Shown here: piece after piece, positions 26,617-36,700 of the stretch
Numbering within the stretch: position 1 is the stretch's first letter
Layout: each line of letters begins with the position of its first letter
Source: Flaviramulus multivorans
Lineage (GTDB): Bacteria > Bacteroidota > Bacteroidia > Flavobacteriales > Flavobacteriaceae
Reading direction: 5' to 3'
Length of the DNA stretch: 64,000 nucleotides
Assembly: GCF_021728415.1 (NCBI RefSeq)
Contig: NZ_JAKKDV010000004.1
Location: 248,001-312,000, forward strand
Position numbers and translations under genes: made by a program
Notes under the pieces: generated by a model
What the model saw: the letters and a program-made list of their open reading frames with translations, nothing else
Told to the model about the DNA's origin: nothing
Databases searched by the model: none

Positions 26617-29034
26617 ATGGATTTTAAATGTATTGTTAAACTATTATTGATTTTTATTACGATAAATAGTTACACTCAATCTCAACACACCGTAATAGGT
26701 TTAATCTCAGACACAAATAATAAAGGTATTGCTTATGTAAATGTTTTATTAATTAAAGCAACTGATTCCACCTTAGTTAAAGGAACTATTTCTTCAGATA
26801 ATGGAACTTATAAAATTGACAATATTAATACTGGAAATTACATTATTATGAGCAGTTTTGTTGGTTATAAAACCACTTACTCTAAACCTTTTAATTTAAA
26901 TTCAGATTACAAAGTTGAAACACTAATACTAAGTGAAGGTGAGGAACTTAACGAAGTTGTTGTCGAAGCTAAAAAACCTTTATATCAGCAAAAAGTTGAT
27001 AGAATGGTTATAAATGTTGAAAATAGCATTGTATCGGCAGGTGGGACAGCTTTAGAAGTTCTAGAACGTTCTCCTGGAGTAAATGTTAACAGACAAAGTA
27101 ATAGTATCTCTATTGCTGGGAAAGAAGGTGTAGTGGTAATGGTTAACGATAAAATAAGCTATATGCCAGCATCTTCATTAGTGCAAATGCTAGAAGGCAT
27201 GAGTGCCGATAATATTGTATCCATTGAACTAATAACCACACCTCCTGCAAATTTTGACGCTGAAGGTAATGCAGGCTATATTAATATAATATTGAAAAAA
27301 AGAACCGATTTAGGGCTTAACGGATCCTATACGATTTCTGGAGGTTATGGTAACGGAGTAACAAACAATAATAATCTTAATTTTAATTACAGGAAAAATA
27401 AAGTAAACCTCTATGGAAGCTACGGATTCTCGCTTGACAAAAGAGGGCAAGTTTTTAAAACCAGCAGACAATATGAAGACAACGGGAATTTGTTGGCTTC
27501 TAGCACTGTTACAGATAGAGACCCCACACAAAGAAATCATAACTTAAGATTAGGATTAGATGTAACAGCTTCAGAAAAAACTATAGTAGGTTTGCTAGTA
27601 AGTGCTTTTGATAATAGATGGTCTATGGACGCCATTAATAATAGTTTCGATTCAGAAAATGGTGTACCAACTTCCTATGTGATTTTAGACAATGATGAAA
27701 TAAATCACCTAAAGCATTATGGAATAAATTTTAACATAAAACATAATTTTACTGAAGATGATTTTATAAGTTTTGATGCAGATTACATCAATTATAAGTT
27801 TGACAATCCTACAAATTATGAAAATTCATTTTTCGATGAAAATAATAATTTTGATAGAATAGAACTTTTAAGAAGTGGTAAAAAAACACCTATAGAAACC
27901 TGGGTTGGTAAATTAGATTATAGCAATAAAATAAATGATAAAATAAAAATTGAAACCGGTATAAAAGGTACAAAATCGAATTTTGAAAATGATGTAAATG
28001 TTGATGATTTTGTAAATAATGATTGGGTTACAGACCCTAGTTTAACTAACAAAAGCGATTTAGACGAAAAAATATATGCTGCTTATGGTGCCTTGGATTA
28101 TAGTATAAACGAAAAAACGAGTATGAAGGTTGGTATGAGGTATGAGCATACAAACTCAAAATTAGATACCGACACGCAAGGTACTGTTGTTGATAGAGAT
28201 TATGGCATTTGGTTTCCAAGCGTGTTTTTAAACAGACAAATAAATGATACTTTAAGTTTAAATCTATCGTATTCAAAACGAATTACCAGACCTACTTTTA
28301 ACGATTTGGCACCTTTTGTTATCTTTTTTGATCCTAATACTTTCTTATCAGGTAATGCGTCACTTCAACCAGCTATATCTAATGCTTTTAAATTTGATGT
28401 TAATTACAAATCATATTTTTTATCGTTTCAATATACTATTGAAGATTCCTCGATTGCAAATTTTCAAGAGCGCATAGATGAAGGGACCGGAAGATTAATT
28501 TTTGAAGCAGCCAACTTAGATTATACCAAAACATTTGGAATTACCTTAGGAGTACCAATAAAATTAACTAATTGGTGGCGCACCCAAAACAACCTTACTT
28601 TTATAAAACAAAAGGTAAGAGCTTTTTACAATGATGAACCTATAGAATTGAGTCTGGGTAATTTCTCTGCAAACAGCACACATTCTTTTAAAATTTCGGA
28701 TACTTTTTCAGCTGAATTATCAGGATTTTATGCTGGACCAGGATTTTTTGGGTCTGCAAAATATGATGAAGTTTACGGTATTAATTTAGGCTTACAAAAA
28801 AAGTTTAGTGAAAAATGGGGTACACTTAAATTTTCAATAAACGATATTTTAGACAGTATAGAATTTAATGGAGGTACAGACTTACCAGAGCAAAATATTA
28901 AAACCAGAAATACATTTGATTTTTTTAATAGAACCTTTGCTATATCTTATTCTCGCAATTTTGGTAATAGTAAACTTAAGTCGTCACGTAACCGTCAAAC
29001 AGGTTCGGAAGAAGAGAGACAACGCGTAAACTAA
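26617..29034 (+). CDS. Outer-membrane beta-barrel protein, TonB-receptor-like
   Basis: An 805-residue outer-membrane protein. Signal peptide MDFKCIVKLLLIFITINSYTQ, then a carboxypeptidase-regulatory-like domain (about 25-110, GLISDTNNKGIAYVNVLLIKA), a plug region (LEVLERSPGVNVNRQSNSISIAGK; TPPANFDAEGNAGYINIILKKR) and a long beta barrel of the OMP_b-brl_3 type. Such proteins resemble TonB-dependent receptors, often with unknown ligands. The ATG at 26617 was preferred because the 37 residues before it, from 26506, do not form a signal and because of the upstream -7 box. It stands alone, without a SusD partner. Confidence 0.88.
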   Translation: MDFKCIVKLLLIFITINSYTQSQHTVIGLISDTNNKGIAYVNVLLIKATDSTLVKGTISSDNGTYKIDNINTGNYIIMSSFVGYKTTYSKPFNLNSDYKVETLILSEGEELNEVVVEAKKPLYQQKVDRMVINVENSIVSAGGTALEVLERSPGVNVNRQSNSISIAGKEGVVVMVNDKISYMPASSLVQMLEGMSADNIVSIELITTPPANFDAEGNAGYINIILKKRTDLGLNGSYTISGGYGNGVTNNNNLNFNYRKNKVNLYGSYGFSLDKRGQVFKTSRQYEDNGNLLASSTVTDRDPTQRNHNLRLGLDVTASEKTIVGLLVSAFDNRWSMDAINNSFDSENGVPTSYVILDNDEINHLKHYGINFNIKHNFTEDDFISFDADYINYKFDNPTNYENSFFDENNNFDRIELLRSGKKTPIETWVGKLDYSNKINDKIKIETGIKGTKSNFENDVNVDDFVNNDWVTDPSLTNKSDLDEKIYAAYGALDYSINEKTSMKVGMRYEHTNSKLDTDTQGTVVDRDYGIWFPSVFLNRQINDTLSLNLSYSKRITRPTFNDLAPFVIFFDPNTFLSGNASLQPAISNAFKFDVNYKSYFLSFQYTIEDSSIANFQERIDEGTGRLIFEAANLDYTKTFGITLGVPIKLTNWWRTQNNLTFIKQKVRAFYNDEPIELSLGNFSANSTHSFKISDTFSAELSGFYAGPGFFGSAKYDEVYGINLGLQKKFSEKWGTLKFSINDILDSIEFNGGTDLPEQNIKTRNTFDFFNRTFAISYSRNFGNSKLKSSRNRQTGSEEERQRVN

Positions 29035-29035
29035 A

Positions 29036-29069
29036 AAAAACCTGCTTCAAGTTAATGAAACAGGTTTTT
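29036..29069. terminator. Bidirectional terminator between the receptor gene and pdhC
   Basis: AAAAACCTG (29036-29044) pairs with CAGGTTTTT (29061-29069). A and T runs on both sides allow termination of the plus-strand receptor gene and of pdhC. Confidence 0.8.
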
Positions 29070-29080
29070 ACTATTTTGAG

Positions 29081-29100
29081 ATTCCCGCCTTTGCAGGAAT
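29081..29100. repeat. Short imperfect palindrome
   Basis: ATTCCCGCCTTTGCAGGAAT, stem ATTCC/GGAAT and GC/GC with one mismatch around CTTT, placed two bases from the pdhC stop. It resembles the small GC-rich palindromes elsewhere in the window. Confidence 0.5.
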
Positions 29101-29102
29101 TT

Positions 29103-30737
29103 TTACACTAACATAGTAACTGGATTTTCAATATATCCTTTTAAAGTTTGTAAAAATAGTGCACCAGTTGCACCATCAACCGTTCTATGATCACATGCTA
29201 AAGATAATTTCATGGTATGCCCAACGACTATCTGACCATTTTTAACCACTGGTTTTTCAACAATATTTCCAACAGAAAGGATTGCTGAATTTGGTTGGTT
29301 AATAATAGATGTAAATGTATCGATACCAAACATACCTAAGTTAGAAACTGTAAATGTACTTCCTTGCATTTCATCTGGAGTTAGTTTTTTGTTTCTAGCT
29401 TTTCCTGCAAGCTCTTTTACTGCTGCACCTATTTGAGGTAAAGATTGCTCGTTAGCAAATCTTACCACTGGTACAACCAAACCATCTGGAACCGCTACAG
29501 CTACACCAATATGTACGTGGTTATTTAAACGCATTTTATCCGCAAACCACTGAGAATTTACTTGAGGATGCTGCTTTAATGCCAACGCACAAGCTTTAAC
29601 AACCATATCGTTATATGAGATTTTAGTATCTGGAATGGTATTAAATTGAGCACGGAATGCCATGGCATTTTCCATATCAAACTCTACGGTTAGATAATAA
29701 TGAGGTGCAGAAAATTTAGAATTTGTTAATGCCTTGGCAATGGCTTTACGCATTTGCGAATTTTCTACATCATCAAAATCTTCTTGTCCCGATGGCACAA
29801 ATTTACCAACCGAAGCTCCTGAAGCTGCAGGGGTATAGTTTTCTATATCACGCTTAACAATACGTCCATTTTCACCAGAACCTTGTATTTTTGTTAAGTT
29901 TATTCCTTTTTCCTCAGCTAACTTTTTTGCTAAAGGAGACACATATACACGCCCATTTGCAGTAACAGGTGTTGGTGCAGGCGCACTCGTTTTTGGCGCA
30001 GATGCTGCTGGAGCACTTTTAGGTGCTTCTTTTTTTGCTTCAGCCTTTGGTGCTTCTTCTTTCTTCTCTGGAGCTGATGCTGCTGAAAAATTAGCGGCCA
30101 CACCAGAAACATCGGTTCCTGCAGGACCAATTATTGCCAACAATGAATCTACTTTTGCAGATTCACCCTCTTTTAAACCTATCTCTAATAAAGTACCTGA
30201 CTGGAACGATTCAAACTCCATAGTCGCTTTATCCGTTTCTATTTCGGCTAAAATATCACCTTCTTCAACTTTATCTCCTACTTTTTTCAACCAAGTTGCA
30301 ACTGTTCCCTCTTCCATGGTATCACTTAACCGTGGCATAGTAACTACTATAACACCTTCAGGCAAGTTTGCAGACTCCTTTGATGCTTCACTTTTATCAG
30401 TTTCAGCAGGTTTAGCTTCTGTTGAAGTTTCTTTAGTTTCTTCTTTTGTTTCAGAATTGGTATTTCCTCCTCCATTTAACAGACCCGAAATATCTTCTCC
30501 TTCATCACCAATAATAGCTAAAAGTTCATCTACTTTAGTGGTTTCTCCTTCCTGTACTCCGATATGAAGTAAGACGCCCTCATTGAAAGATTCGAACTCC
30601 ATGGTGGCTTTATCCGTTTCTATTTCGGCTAAAATATCACCCTCTTCAATTTTGTCGCCAACTTTTTTCAACCAAGTTGCAACAGTTCCTTCTTCCATTG
30701 TGTCGCTTAAACGCGGCATGTTTACTACTATTGCCAT
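29103..30737 (-). CDS. pdhC: Pyruvate dehydrogenase E2, dihydrolipoamide acetyltransferase
   Basis: A 544-residue E2 subunit with two lipoyl domains (about 2-78 and 129-205; lipoyl lysines Lys43 and Lys170 in ETDKAT), Ala/Pro/Lys-rich linkers, an E1/E3-binding domain (VSPLAKKLAEEKGI) and a C-terminal acetyltransferase domain with the active His and Asp in CDHRTVDGATGA. The two lipoyl domains share 44 of 45 residues across one stretch. It carries acetyl groups from E1 to CoA. It starts 3 bases after pdhA. No E1 beta gene is next to it; in Flavobacteria it usually lies elsewhere. Confidence 0.96.
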   Translation of the reverse strand: MAIVVNMPRLSDTMEEGTVATWLKKVGDKIEEGDILAEIETDKATMEFESFNEGVLLHIGVQEGETTKVDELLAIIGDEGEDISGLLNGGGNTNSETKEETKETSTEAKPAETDKSEASKESANLPEGVIVVTMPRLSDTMEEGTVATWLKKVGDKVEEGDILAEIETDKATMEFESFQSGTLLEIGLKEGESAKVDSLLAIIGPAGTDVSGVAANFSAASAPEKKEEAPKAEAKKEAPKSAPAASAPKTSAPAPTPVTANGRVYVSPLAKKLAEEKGINLTKIQGSGENGRIVKRDIENYTPAASGASVGKFVPSGQEDFDDVENSQMRKAIAKALTNSKFSAPHYYLTVEFDMENAMAFRAQFNTIPDTKISYNDMVVKACALALKQHPQVNSQWFADKMRLNNHVHIGVAVAVPDGLVVPVVRFANEQSLPQIGAAVKELAGKARNKKLTPDEMQGSTFTVSNLGMFGIDTFTSIINQPNSAILSVGNIVEKPVVKNGQIVVGHTMKLSLACDHRTVDGATGALFLQTLKGYIENPVTMLV

Positions 30738-30740
30738 AGC

Positions 30741-31739
30741 TTATAATTTATGTTGAATAAATGGATAATCTTCTTGTTCATATACAACATCGTACATCAC
30801 ATTCTTATCTGGGAATGGAGATTCTTCAGCAAATTTTTCACATTCTGAAACCTTAGTTTTCACACGCTTATCAATCACCTTTATCTCTGCTTCTGTAGCA
30901 TATTTCTTTTCAAGGAGAATATCTTTTACCTGTGTAATCGGGTCTATTTTTTTGTATTCCTCAACTTCGTCTTTCGTTCTGTAATGTTGAGCATCACTCA
31001 TAGAGTGTCCCCTATAACGGTATGTTTTTAGTTCCAAGAATGTAGGTCCATCACCTCTTCTAGCTCGTTGAATAGCTTCATCAAAAGCTTCAGCAGCTTT
31101 TACAGGATTCATTCCATCTACTGGTCCACAAGGCATTTCATAACCTAAACCTAATTTCCATATCTCAGTATGATTTGCAGTTCTTCCAACCGAAGTTCCC
31201 ATAGCGTAACCATTGTTTTCGCAAACAAAAACAACAGGTAGTTTCCATAACATGGCTAAGTTGAAGGATTCATGCAAAGACCCTTGTCTTGCAGCACCAT
31301 CACCAAAACAACATAAGGTTACTGCATCGCTACCATGATATTTATCGCCAAAAGCAATTCCTGCTCCTAATGGAATTTGACCACCAACAATACCATGTCC
31401 TCCATAAAAACGAAACTCTTTAGAAAATATATGCATAGAACCTCCTAGTCCTTGTGATGTTCCTGTGGCCTTACCATATAATTCCGCCATAACTCGTTTA
31501 GGGTCAACTCCCATACCAATTGGCTGAACGTGGTTACGATAAGCAGTTATCATTTTATCTTTAGTCAAATCCATTGCATGTAAAGCCCCTGCTAAAACAG
31601 CTTCTTGACCATTATATAAGTGAAGAAATCCTCTTACTTTTTGTTGAATGTATACAGCAGCTAGTTTGTCTTCAAACTTTCTCCAAAACAACATATCTTC
31701 ATACCATTTAAGGTAAACCTCTTTTGTGATTTTTTGCAT
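30741..31739 (-). CDS. pdhA: Pyruvate dehydrogenase E1 component, alpha subunit
   Basis: A 332-residue thiamine-diphosphate enzyme subunit. GGQIPLGAGIAFG and the TPP motif GDGAARQGSLHESFNLA..ENN are present, as is the phosphorylation-loop-like YRYRGHSMSDAQHYR. It decarboxylates pyruvate together with E1 beta, whose gene is not in this window, and passes the acetyl group to the pdhC product encoded 3 bases downstream. Confidence 0.96.
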   Translation of the reverse strand: MQKITKEVYLKWYEDMLFWRKFEDKLAAVYIQQKVRGFLHLYNGQEAVLAGALHAMDLTKDKMITAYRNHVQPIGMGVDPKRVMAELYGKATGTSQGLGGSMHIFSKEFRFYGGHGIVGGQIPLGAGIAFGDKYHGSDAVTLCCFGDGAARQGSLHESFNLAMLWKLPVVFVCENNGYAMGTSVGRTANHTEIWKLGLGYEMPCGPVDGMNPVKAAEAFDEAIQRARRGDGPTFLELKTYRYRGHSMSDAQHYRTKDEVEEYKKIDPITQVKDILLEKKYATEAEIKVIDKRVKTKVSECEKFAEESPFPDKNVMYDVVYEQEDYPFIQHKL

Positions 31740-31774
31740 CGACGATTAATATGGTTTTATAATTTAGCTAACAA

Positions 31775-31804
31775 CAAAAGTAATACATTGTGAGTTATTG
31801 CAAA
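31775..31804 (-). promoter_or_regulatory. Candidate pdhA promoter
   Basis: On the minus strand TTTG (31804-31801), an 18-base spacer and TACTTTTG (31782-31775) fit the Bacteroidota TTTG-n19-TAnnTTTG pattern. The -7 box ends 35 bases before the pdhA ATG. Confidence 0.5.
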
Positions 31805-31915
31805 AATACTAGGTAATGAATGTAAAAAAAATATTGAAATAATACTATTTTTAAAAATGATTAAATATTTAACAATAGTTAATCATTTAATTTTTTAAAT
31901 ATTAAATGATTAGTT

Positions 31916-32404
31916 TCAAAGTAAATTCTTATCAAATACTAAAGGCAATAAGTTTGATAATGAATTTGACTTAACAATTTTACCAATTTCGCCCATAAAA
32001 TATATTTCAATGGGTGTTTCTTGTTTTATTTCGTATTCCGCAATAGCCTGTCTACAAGCACCACATGGTGGAATCGGATCTACTGTTGGTTTGTTTTTTG
32101 AAGTTGCCGAAATAGCCATTCGAAGTACTTTGGCGTCTGGAAATTGTGACCCTGCATAATAAATGGCCGTTCGTTCTGCACATAACCCTGAAGGATAGGA
32201 TGCATTTTCTTGATTATTGCCAGTAATAACCTCATCGTTATCAAGAATTAATGCAGCTCCAACATTAAATTTTGAATACGGAGCATACGCCTTATCTCTA
32301 GCTTCTACCGCTTTTTCCATTAAAGAACGTACTTCATTGGGGAGTTCAGATAAACTGTCAAAAACGTAAAGTTTAGATTCTATTTTAATTTCCTTCATAT
32401 TCAA
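31916..32404 (-). CDS. cdd: Cytidine deaminase
   Basis: A 162-residue tetrameric-type cytidine deaminase converting cytidine and deoxycytidine to uridine forms. The zinc site is CAERTAI (Cys plus catalytic Glu) and PPCGACRQ (two Cys). FNVGAALI and the NQENASYPSGLCAE substrate loop are typical. Met1 and Met3 are both possible starts. It lies between pdhA and porV, an order I recall from other Flavobacteriaceae; a terminator separates it from porV. Confidence 0.95.
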   Translation of the reverse strand: MNMKEIKIESKLYVFDSLSELPNEVRSLMEKAVEARDKAYAPYSKFNVGAALILDNDEVITGNNQENASYPSGLCAERTAIYYAGSQFPDAKVLRMAISATSKNKPTVDPIPPCGACRQAIAEYEIKQETPIEIYFMGEIGKIVKSNSLSNLLPLVFDKNLL

Positions 32405-32424
32405 ATGTATTCAATAAATGTAAT

Positions 32425-32460
32425 AAACAAAAAAACTATTGCCCAACGAACAATAGTTTT
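32425..32460 (-). terminator. Intrinsic terminator after porV
   Basis: On the minus strand AAAACTATTG (32460-32451) pairs with CAATAGTTTT (32441-32432), followed by T-rich sequence. It ends the porU-porV transcript before cdd. Confidence 0.8.
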
Positions 32461-32484
32461 AATTCTTTTTACACAGATACTTAA

Positions 32485-33720
32485 TTAATATTCTTGATAT
32501 TCGCCAGCACCTATATTAAACGTTAATGAAAAACGTAATGTATTCTCTAAAGGACTTTGAATTTTTGATGCAGAAAACAAATACGACAAATCAATATTTA
32601 CGACATTGGCTTTAAAACCTGCGCCAAGTGCTAAAAATTTTCTAGCACCTTTATCTTCACTTTCATTAAAATAACCCGCTCTAAAAGCAAACGAATCTTG
32701 ATATAAATATTCCGCACCAAGTGCCCAAGTAAATTCTTTTAACTCTTCACTAAAACCATCTGGCGCATCACCAAATGATTGAAAAATCCCCGACAAAAAG
32801 CTTACATCTTGAGATTTTCCACCTATAATAACATCTTCTTCTTGCACAGAACCTAAGGTATCAACACCTTCATCATAAACGCCATTATTATTTTCATCAG
32901 TATAATTATATACATCACCTAAAGCAGGTGGTGTTGGCACTAAAAGTTTTGCTACTTCTGCCGTTACTGCAATCTTATTATAATCATCAAATATAAAATC
33001 AAACCCAGCTCCTAAACGTAAATTGGTTGGTTGAAAATTTTCAGAACCATCCTCGGTATATTTGAATTTTGGCCCTATATTTTGAATAGCAAATCCAGCC
33101 CTCCAACGTCCGTTAAAATCTGAATAAGCTTCTTCTTCACTTTGATAATAACCAGAGATATCAACTCCAAAAGTACTGGCGCCGTCTGTATTACCACTTC
33201 CATCATCCAATCTTAAATCAGACACCAAATATCGCATAGCGACTGACATACCAAACTGATCTGTAAGCCTTAATGCATAAGAAGCATCAATTGTAAATTC
33301 ATTTGGCCTTTGAATTAAAGCTTCTGAAAATTCATCATTAACAAATTCGATATCTCCCAACGAAAAATACTTTAAACTTACTGCAAAAGCACTTCGCTCA
33401 TCTAATCTATTAAAATAAGTCAAGTTCCCTAAGAAAATATCATTAACCAACTTACTTAAATAGGGTGTATAACTAACACCAAATCCAGATTTAGTTTCAG
33501 AAAACACATATTTTGATGAATTCCACTGTTGTGAAAAGGCGTCAACACCAGTTGCAACACCCATATCTCCTAAAGCAGCAGCACGTGCATCAGGCGCGAT
33601 TAAAACAAATGGAAGTCCGGTTGTAATTACTCTTGGATTGTTTTGTGGGATTGTCGTTGTTTGCGCATTTAAATTAAGTACAAAAACGAGTACCATTAAT
33701 AGCAATATTTGATTCTTCAT
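32485..33720 (-). CDS. porV: Type IX secretion outer-membrane protein PorV
   Basis: A 411-residue outer-membrane barrel of the PorV/LptO family. Signal peptide of about 19 residues (LNLNAQ), then the characteristic N-terminal region LIAPDARAAALGDMGVATGVDAFSQQWN followed by long beta strands, ending in a membrane strand LRFSLTFNIGAGEYQEY. PorV binds type IX cargo at the outer membrane and passes it to the sortase PorU. It is encoded 34 bases downstream of porU and followed by a terminator. Confidence 0.95.
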   Translation of the reverse strand: MKNQILLLMVLVFVLNLNAQTTTIPQNNPRVITTGLPFVLIAPDARAAALGDMGVATGVDAFSQQWNSSKYVFSETKSGFGVSYTPYLSKLVNDIFLGNLTYFNRLDERSAFAVSLKYFSLGDIEFVNDEFSEALIQRPNEFTIDASYALRLTDQFGMSVAMRYLVSDLRLDDGSGNTDGASTFGVDISGYYQSEEEAYSDFNGRWRAGFAIQNIGPKFKYTEDGSENFQPTNLRLGAGFDFIFDDYNKIAVTAEVAKLLVPTPPALGDVYNYTDENNNGVYDEGVDTLGSVQEEDVIIGGKSQDVSFLSGIFQSFGDAPDGFSEELKEFTWALGAEYLYQDSFAFRAGYFNESEDKGARKFLALGAGFKANVVNIDLSYLFSASKIQSPLENTLRFSLTFNIGAGEYQEY

Positions 33721-33754
33721 GTAATAGTTTTAATTTAACAAATATAAATTTTTA

Positions 33755-36700
33755 TTATAGTATAACAAGTTTCTCTATCTTTTCTACAGTCTTGTTTAAC
33801 AGGTTTGAACGCACTTTTAATTTATATATATAAACCCCTTTACCTATTTTATCTCCAAAGTCGTCTCGTCCGTCCCAAATTAAATCTCTTGATAATGAAC
33901 TTGTGGTTTTTATTCCTCCAGTTGTTTGCCCGTTCAACGTTCTTACCAGTTTCCCTGAAACAGTGAATATCTGTATAGAAACGTCTAAAGGCTCCGAACT
34001 ATTGTGATTAAACCAAAATTCTGTATAATTCACAAAGGGGTTTGGATAGTTAAGAACATTATTTATAACTAATTCTTGATCCTTGTCAAATACAATGAAT
34101 TGAATTTCGGAAATTGATGAGTTATTGTAAACATCCCAAGCTTTGAGTGTTAAAGTATGAAGACCTGGTTCTAAATCCCTAAATGGAAAACTCACCGTTC
34201 CTTTCGTATAGTCATCTACTTCTGTTTGATAATAATCATTTAAAATTACAGGATTTGTTTCATCACCATCAAGGATAGCAACAATATCATGCCCAATACC
34301 ACTGGCTGTATTTATACCGTGAGAATCTTCTAATTTTGCTAATAATGTGGGTTGCTCATTAGTTATTCCACCTGAAACAAAATTCTCATCATTCATATAT
34401 AATGATATTGTTGGACCAACGTTATCTTCGGCAGCATTTTCGTTAATTCCACCAATTCTTATGGTATTGATACTCGCTCCTGCTTGATCCTCAGTTAATG
34501 CTTCATTTTTTGAATAAAAACTAACTTTACCAAACCCTACAGGAATACCAATATCTTTAGGAACCACGAAATCAAACTCAAATTGACCATTTCTAACCGA
34601 TGCTTGTCCTCGGAATATAATTTCTCCTAGTGTCGTGAAATTTAACTTTACTAATTGTCCATTTAAACGTGTACCATCGTTCGCTAAGGTTTCTCTATTA
34701 ATGGATTTATCATAGATTGTAGTAGATAAAGTACCATTATAGTTTGGTAATAAATTACCTGAAATATCGGTTACCTCTCCAGCTAGTTTTACATAACTTA
34801 GTGCTTTTAACGTATCTGTAGATTGTGCAATTGGTACATCATTTATTTCTGTCAGTCTTATATTTGGCTTAGAAAAAGCCAATTTCATAGCTGGATCTCC
34901 AATAAAAAATATTAAGCGTTTTTGGCTAGCACCCGCCACTGCTGGATCGCTTTTTGCAAGTCTTAAAGCCTCTGCCATAGAAGGATATTCATTATCAGCA
35001 TACGTATCATTATCACTATAAGAGAACAAATATTCACCTAAAGTATTATTGAATGAAATTGCGAAACTTACAAAAATCTGCCTTGTAGTGGTTATTAAAC
35101 CAATGGCTCCGGCTTGTTTGCTCCAATAGGTAAATTCTCCAGCGGTTTGCCTAAAAGGGTTATCAAATCTTGTAAACTCGCAAGTTACTGTTACGAAACA
35201 ATTGAGTTTACAAAAGTTTCTGAAGCCTTCAATATCAGGTTTTAATAAAATACGCTCTTCTGCTAAACCATCTTCTCCTCCATGTCCAAAATAATTTACA
35301 ACTAGTGCACCATTATCGACAGCATTTACAATTTCGGTTGTTACGGCTGGATATGTTTCACCTCCTGCGGAAGTTTCCTGTTGAAAGGCATCAGAGTGAA
35401 TTTTTACCACATTAATAAATGGCTTTTCCTGAGTGACTAAATTACCTACATTATCAGTCGTTTCTTGTAATAATCCTTCCCAGTCTTGATCAACATCATC
35501 AGAAATAACTACAAAATTATTACGCCAACTCCCTAAAGCTTCCTTAACATAATATGACTCTATTTTATCAACCATTTCTTTAGCTTGCTGAGGAGAATCT
35601 ACCAAAATTCTACCTACTGCAATATCCAGTCTATCGCTTGTTGTCAAAGTTCCTTCGTTATCATCCATCATACCATAAAAATCATCTGATACAAACGAGG
35701 TAGTTAAATTAAAACTATTATAGGCGTGCCAAGAAGGAACTATATTTGTATTGTTCGGAATTCTATCTTTATAATCAAAAGACCCGTCGCCAAACAAACA
35801 CAAATATTTTATTCTATTTTCAGGTGAACTCGCATTATCATAAACGTATTTAACTAGGTTTCTAATAGCTCCAATATCCTGGTTGCCAGTGCTAAACTCA
35901 TTATAAATTTGGTCTAACCCAACTACTTTTACATTCAAATTGTATTTTTCAGTATTTATTTGTCCTAATCGCTCTGCTTGAGAAAGCAAATTATTAGGCG
36001 CAACTATAATATAGTCTATGTCTTGAAAATTTCCTTGACTATTTTGAAAAATAGTTCCTTTAATGTTTTGATTGCTTACTGTTGTTTTAGAATCAAACTT
36101 TGGCTCAAAATAATCTGAAGGGGTCAGAGCTACATAAGTTTTTAAACTTCCTAAAGTTGAAGTAAAACTCAAAGTTGAATTTTGGTCTTCATTAATAAAA
36201 TCTGAAACATTATAAATATCTGTCACGTCCCACACTTCAGATATTTGAGATGCATTTGCTATACTATATTGTCCAATTCCAGAAGCTGTTGTAACATCAC
36301 TATTTTCAAATTGGAATTGCTTATTATTAAAATTCAACGCTCTTTTGGCTTTTATCGATATAAAATCTAAATACCCTAGAGTGCTTGGATTTCCTTGATT
36401 ATCAAAATTTAGTCCTACAGAAATTTTTGAAGTATTTACATTAACATTTCCAAAATAAGAAGCTCCATTTGCCAATGTTGGACTAGTAACTCCAGGAATT
36501 GACAATGTAGCTATTGATGAACTATTTACTGTTATTTCCATATTACTGTTGGATGAAGAAGCTGTGGCAACAATAACACTTAAATTTATAGGCTCTGTTG
36601 TTATAATATCTGGAAAATCAAATTCGTAAAGTTTATTGCTCTCAACATCAAATCTGTCTCCAAACCATCGTCTTCCTAAAGAAAGTAAATTGTATTCATC

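Noticed and set aside
26506-26617. Upstream start of the outer-membrane receptor frame
   Set aside because: The added 37 residues do not form a signal peptide, and a -7 box lies at 26501-26508.
29930-30130. Minus-strand 66-residue frame inside pdhC
   Set aside because: It lies in the Ala/Pro/Lys linker of pdhC in another frame and its Gln/Leu-rich translation has no family features.
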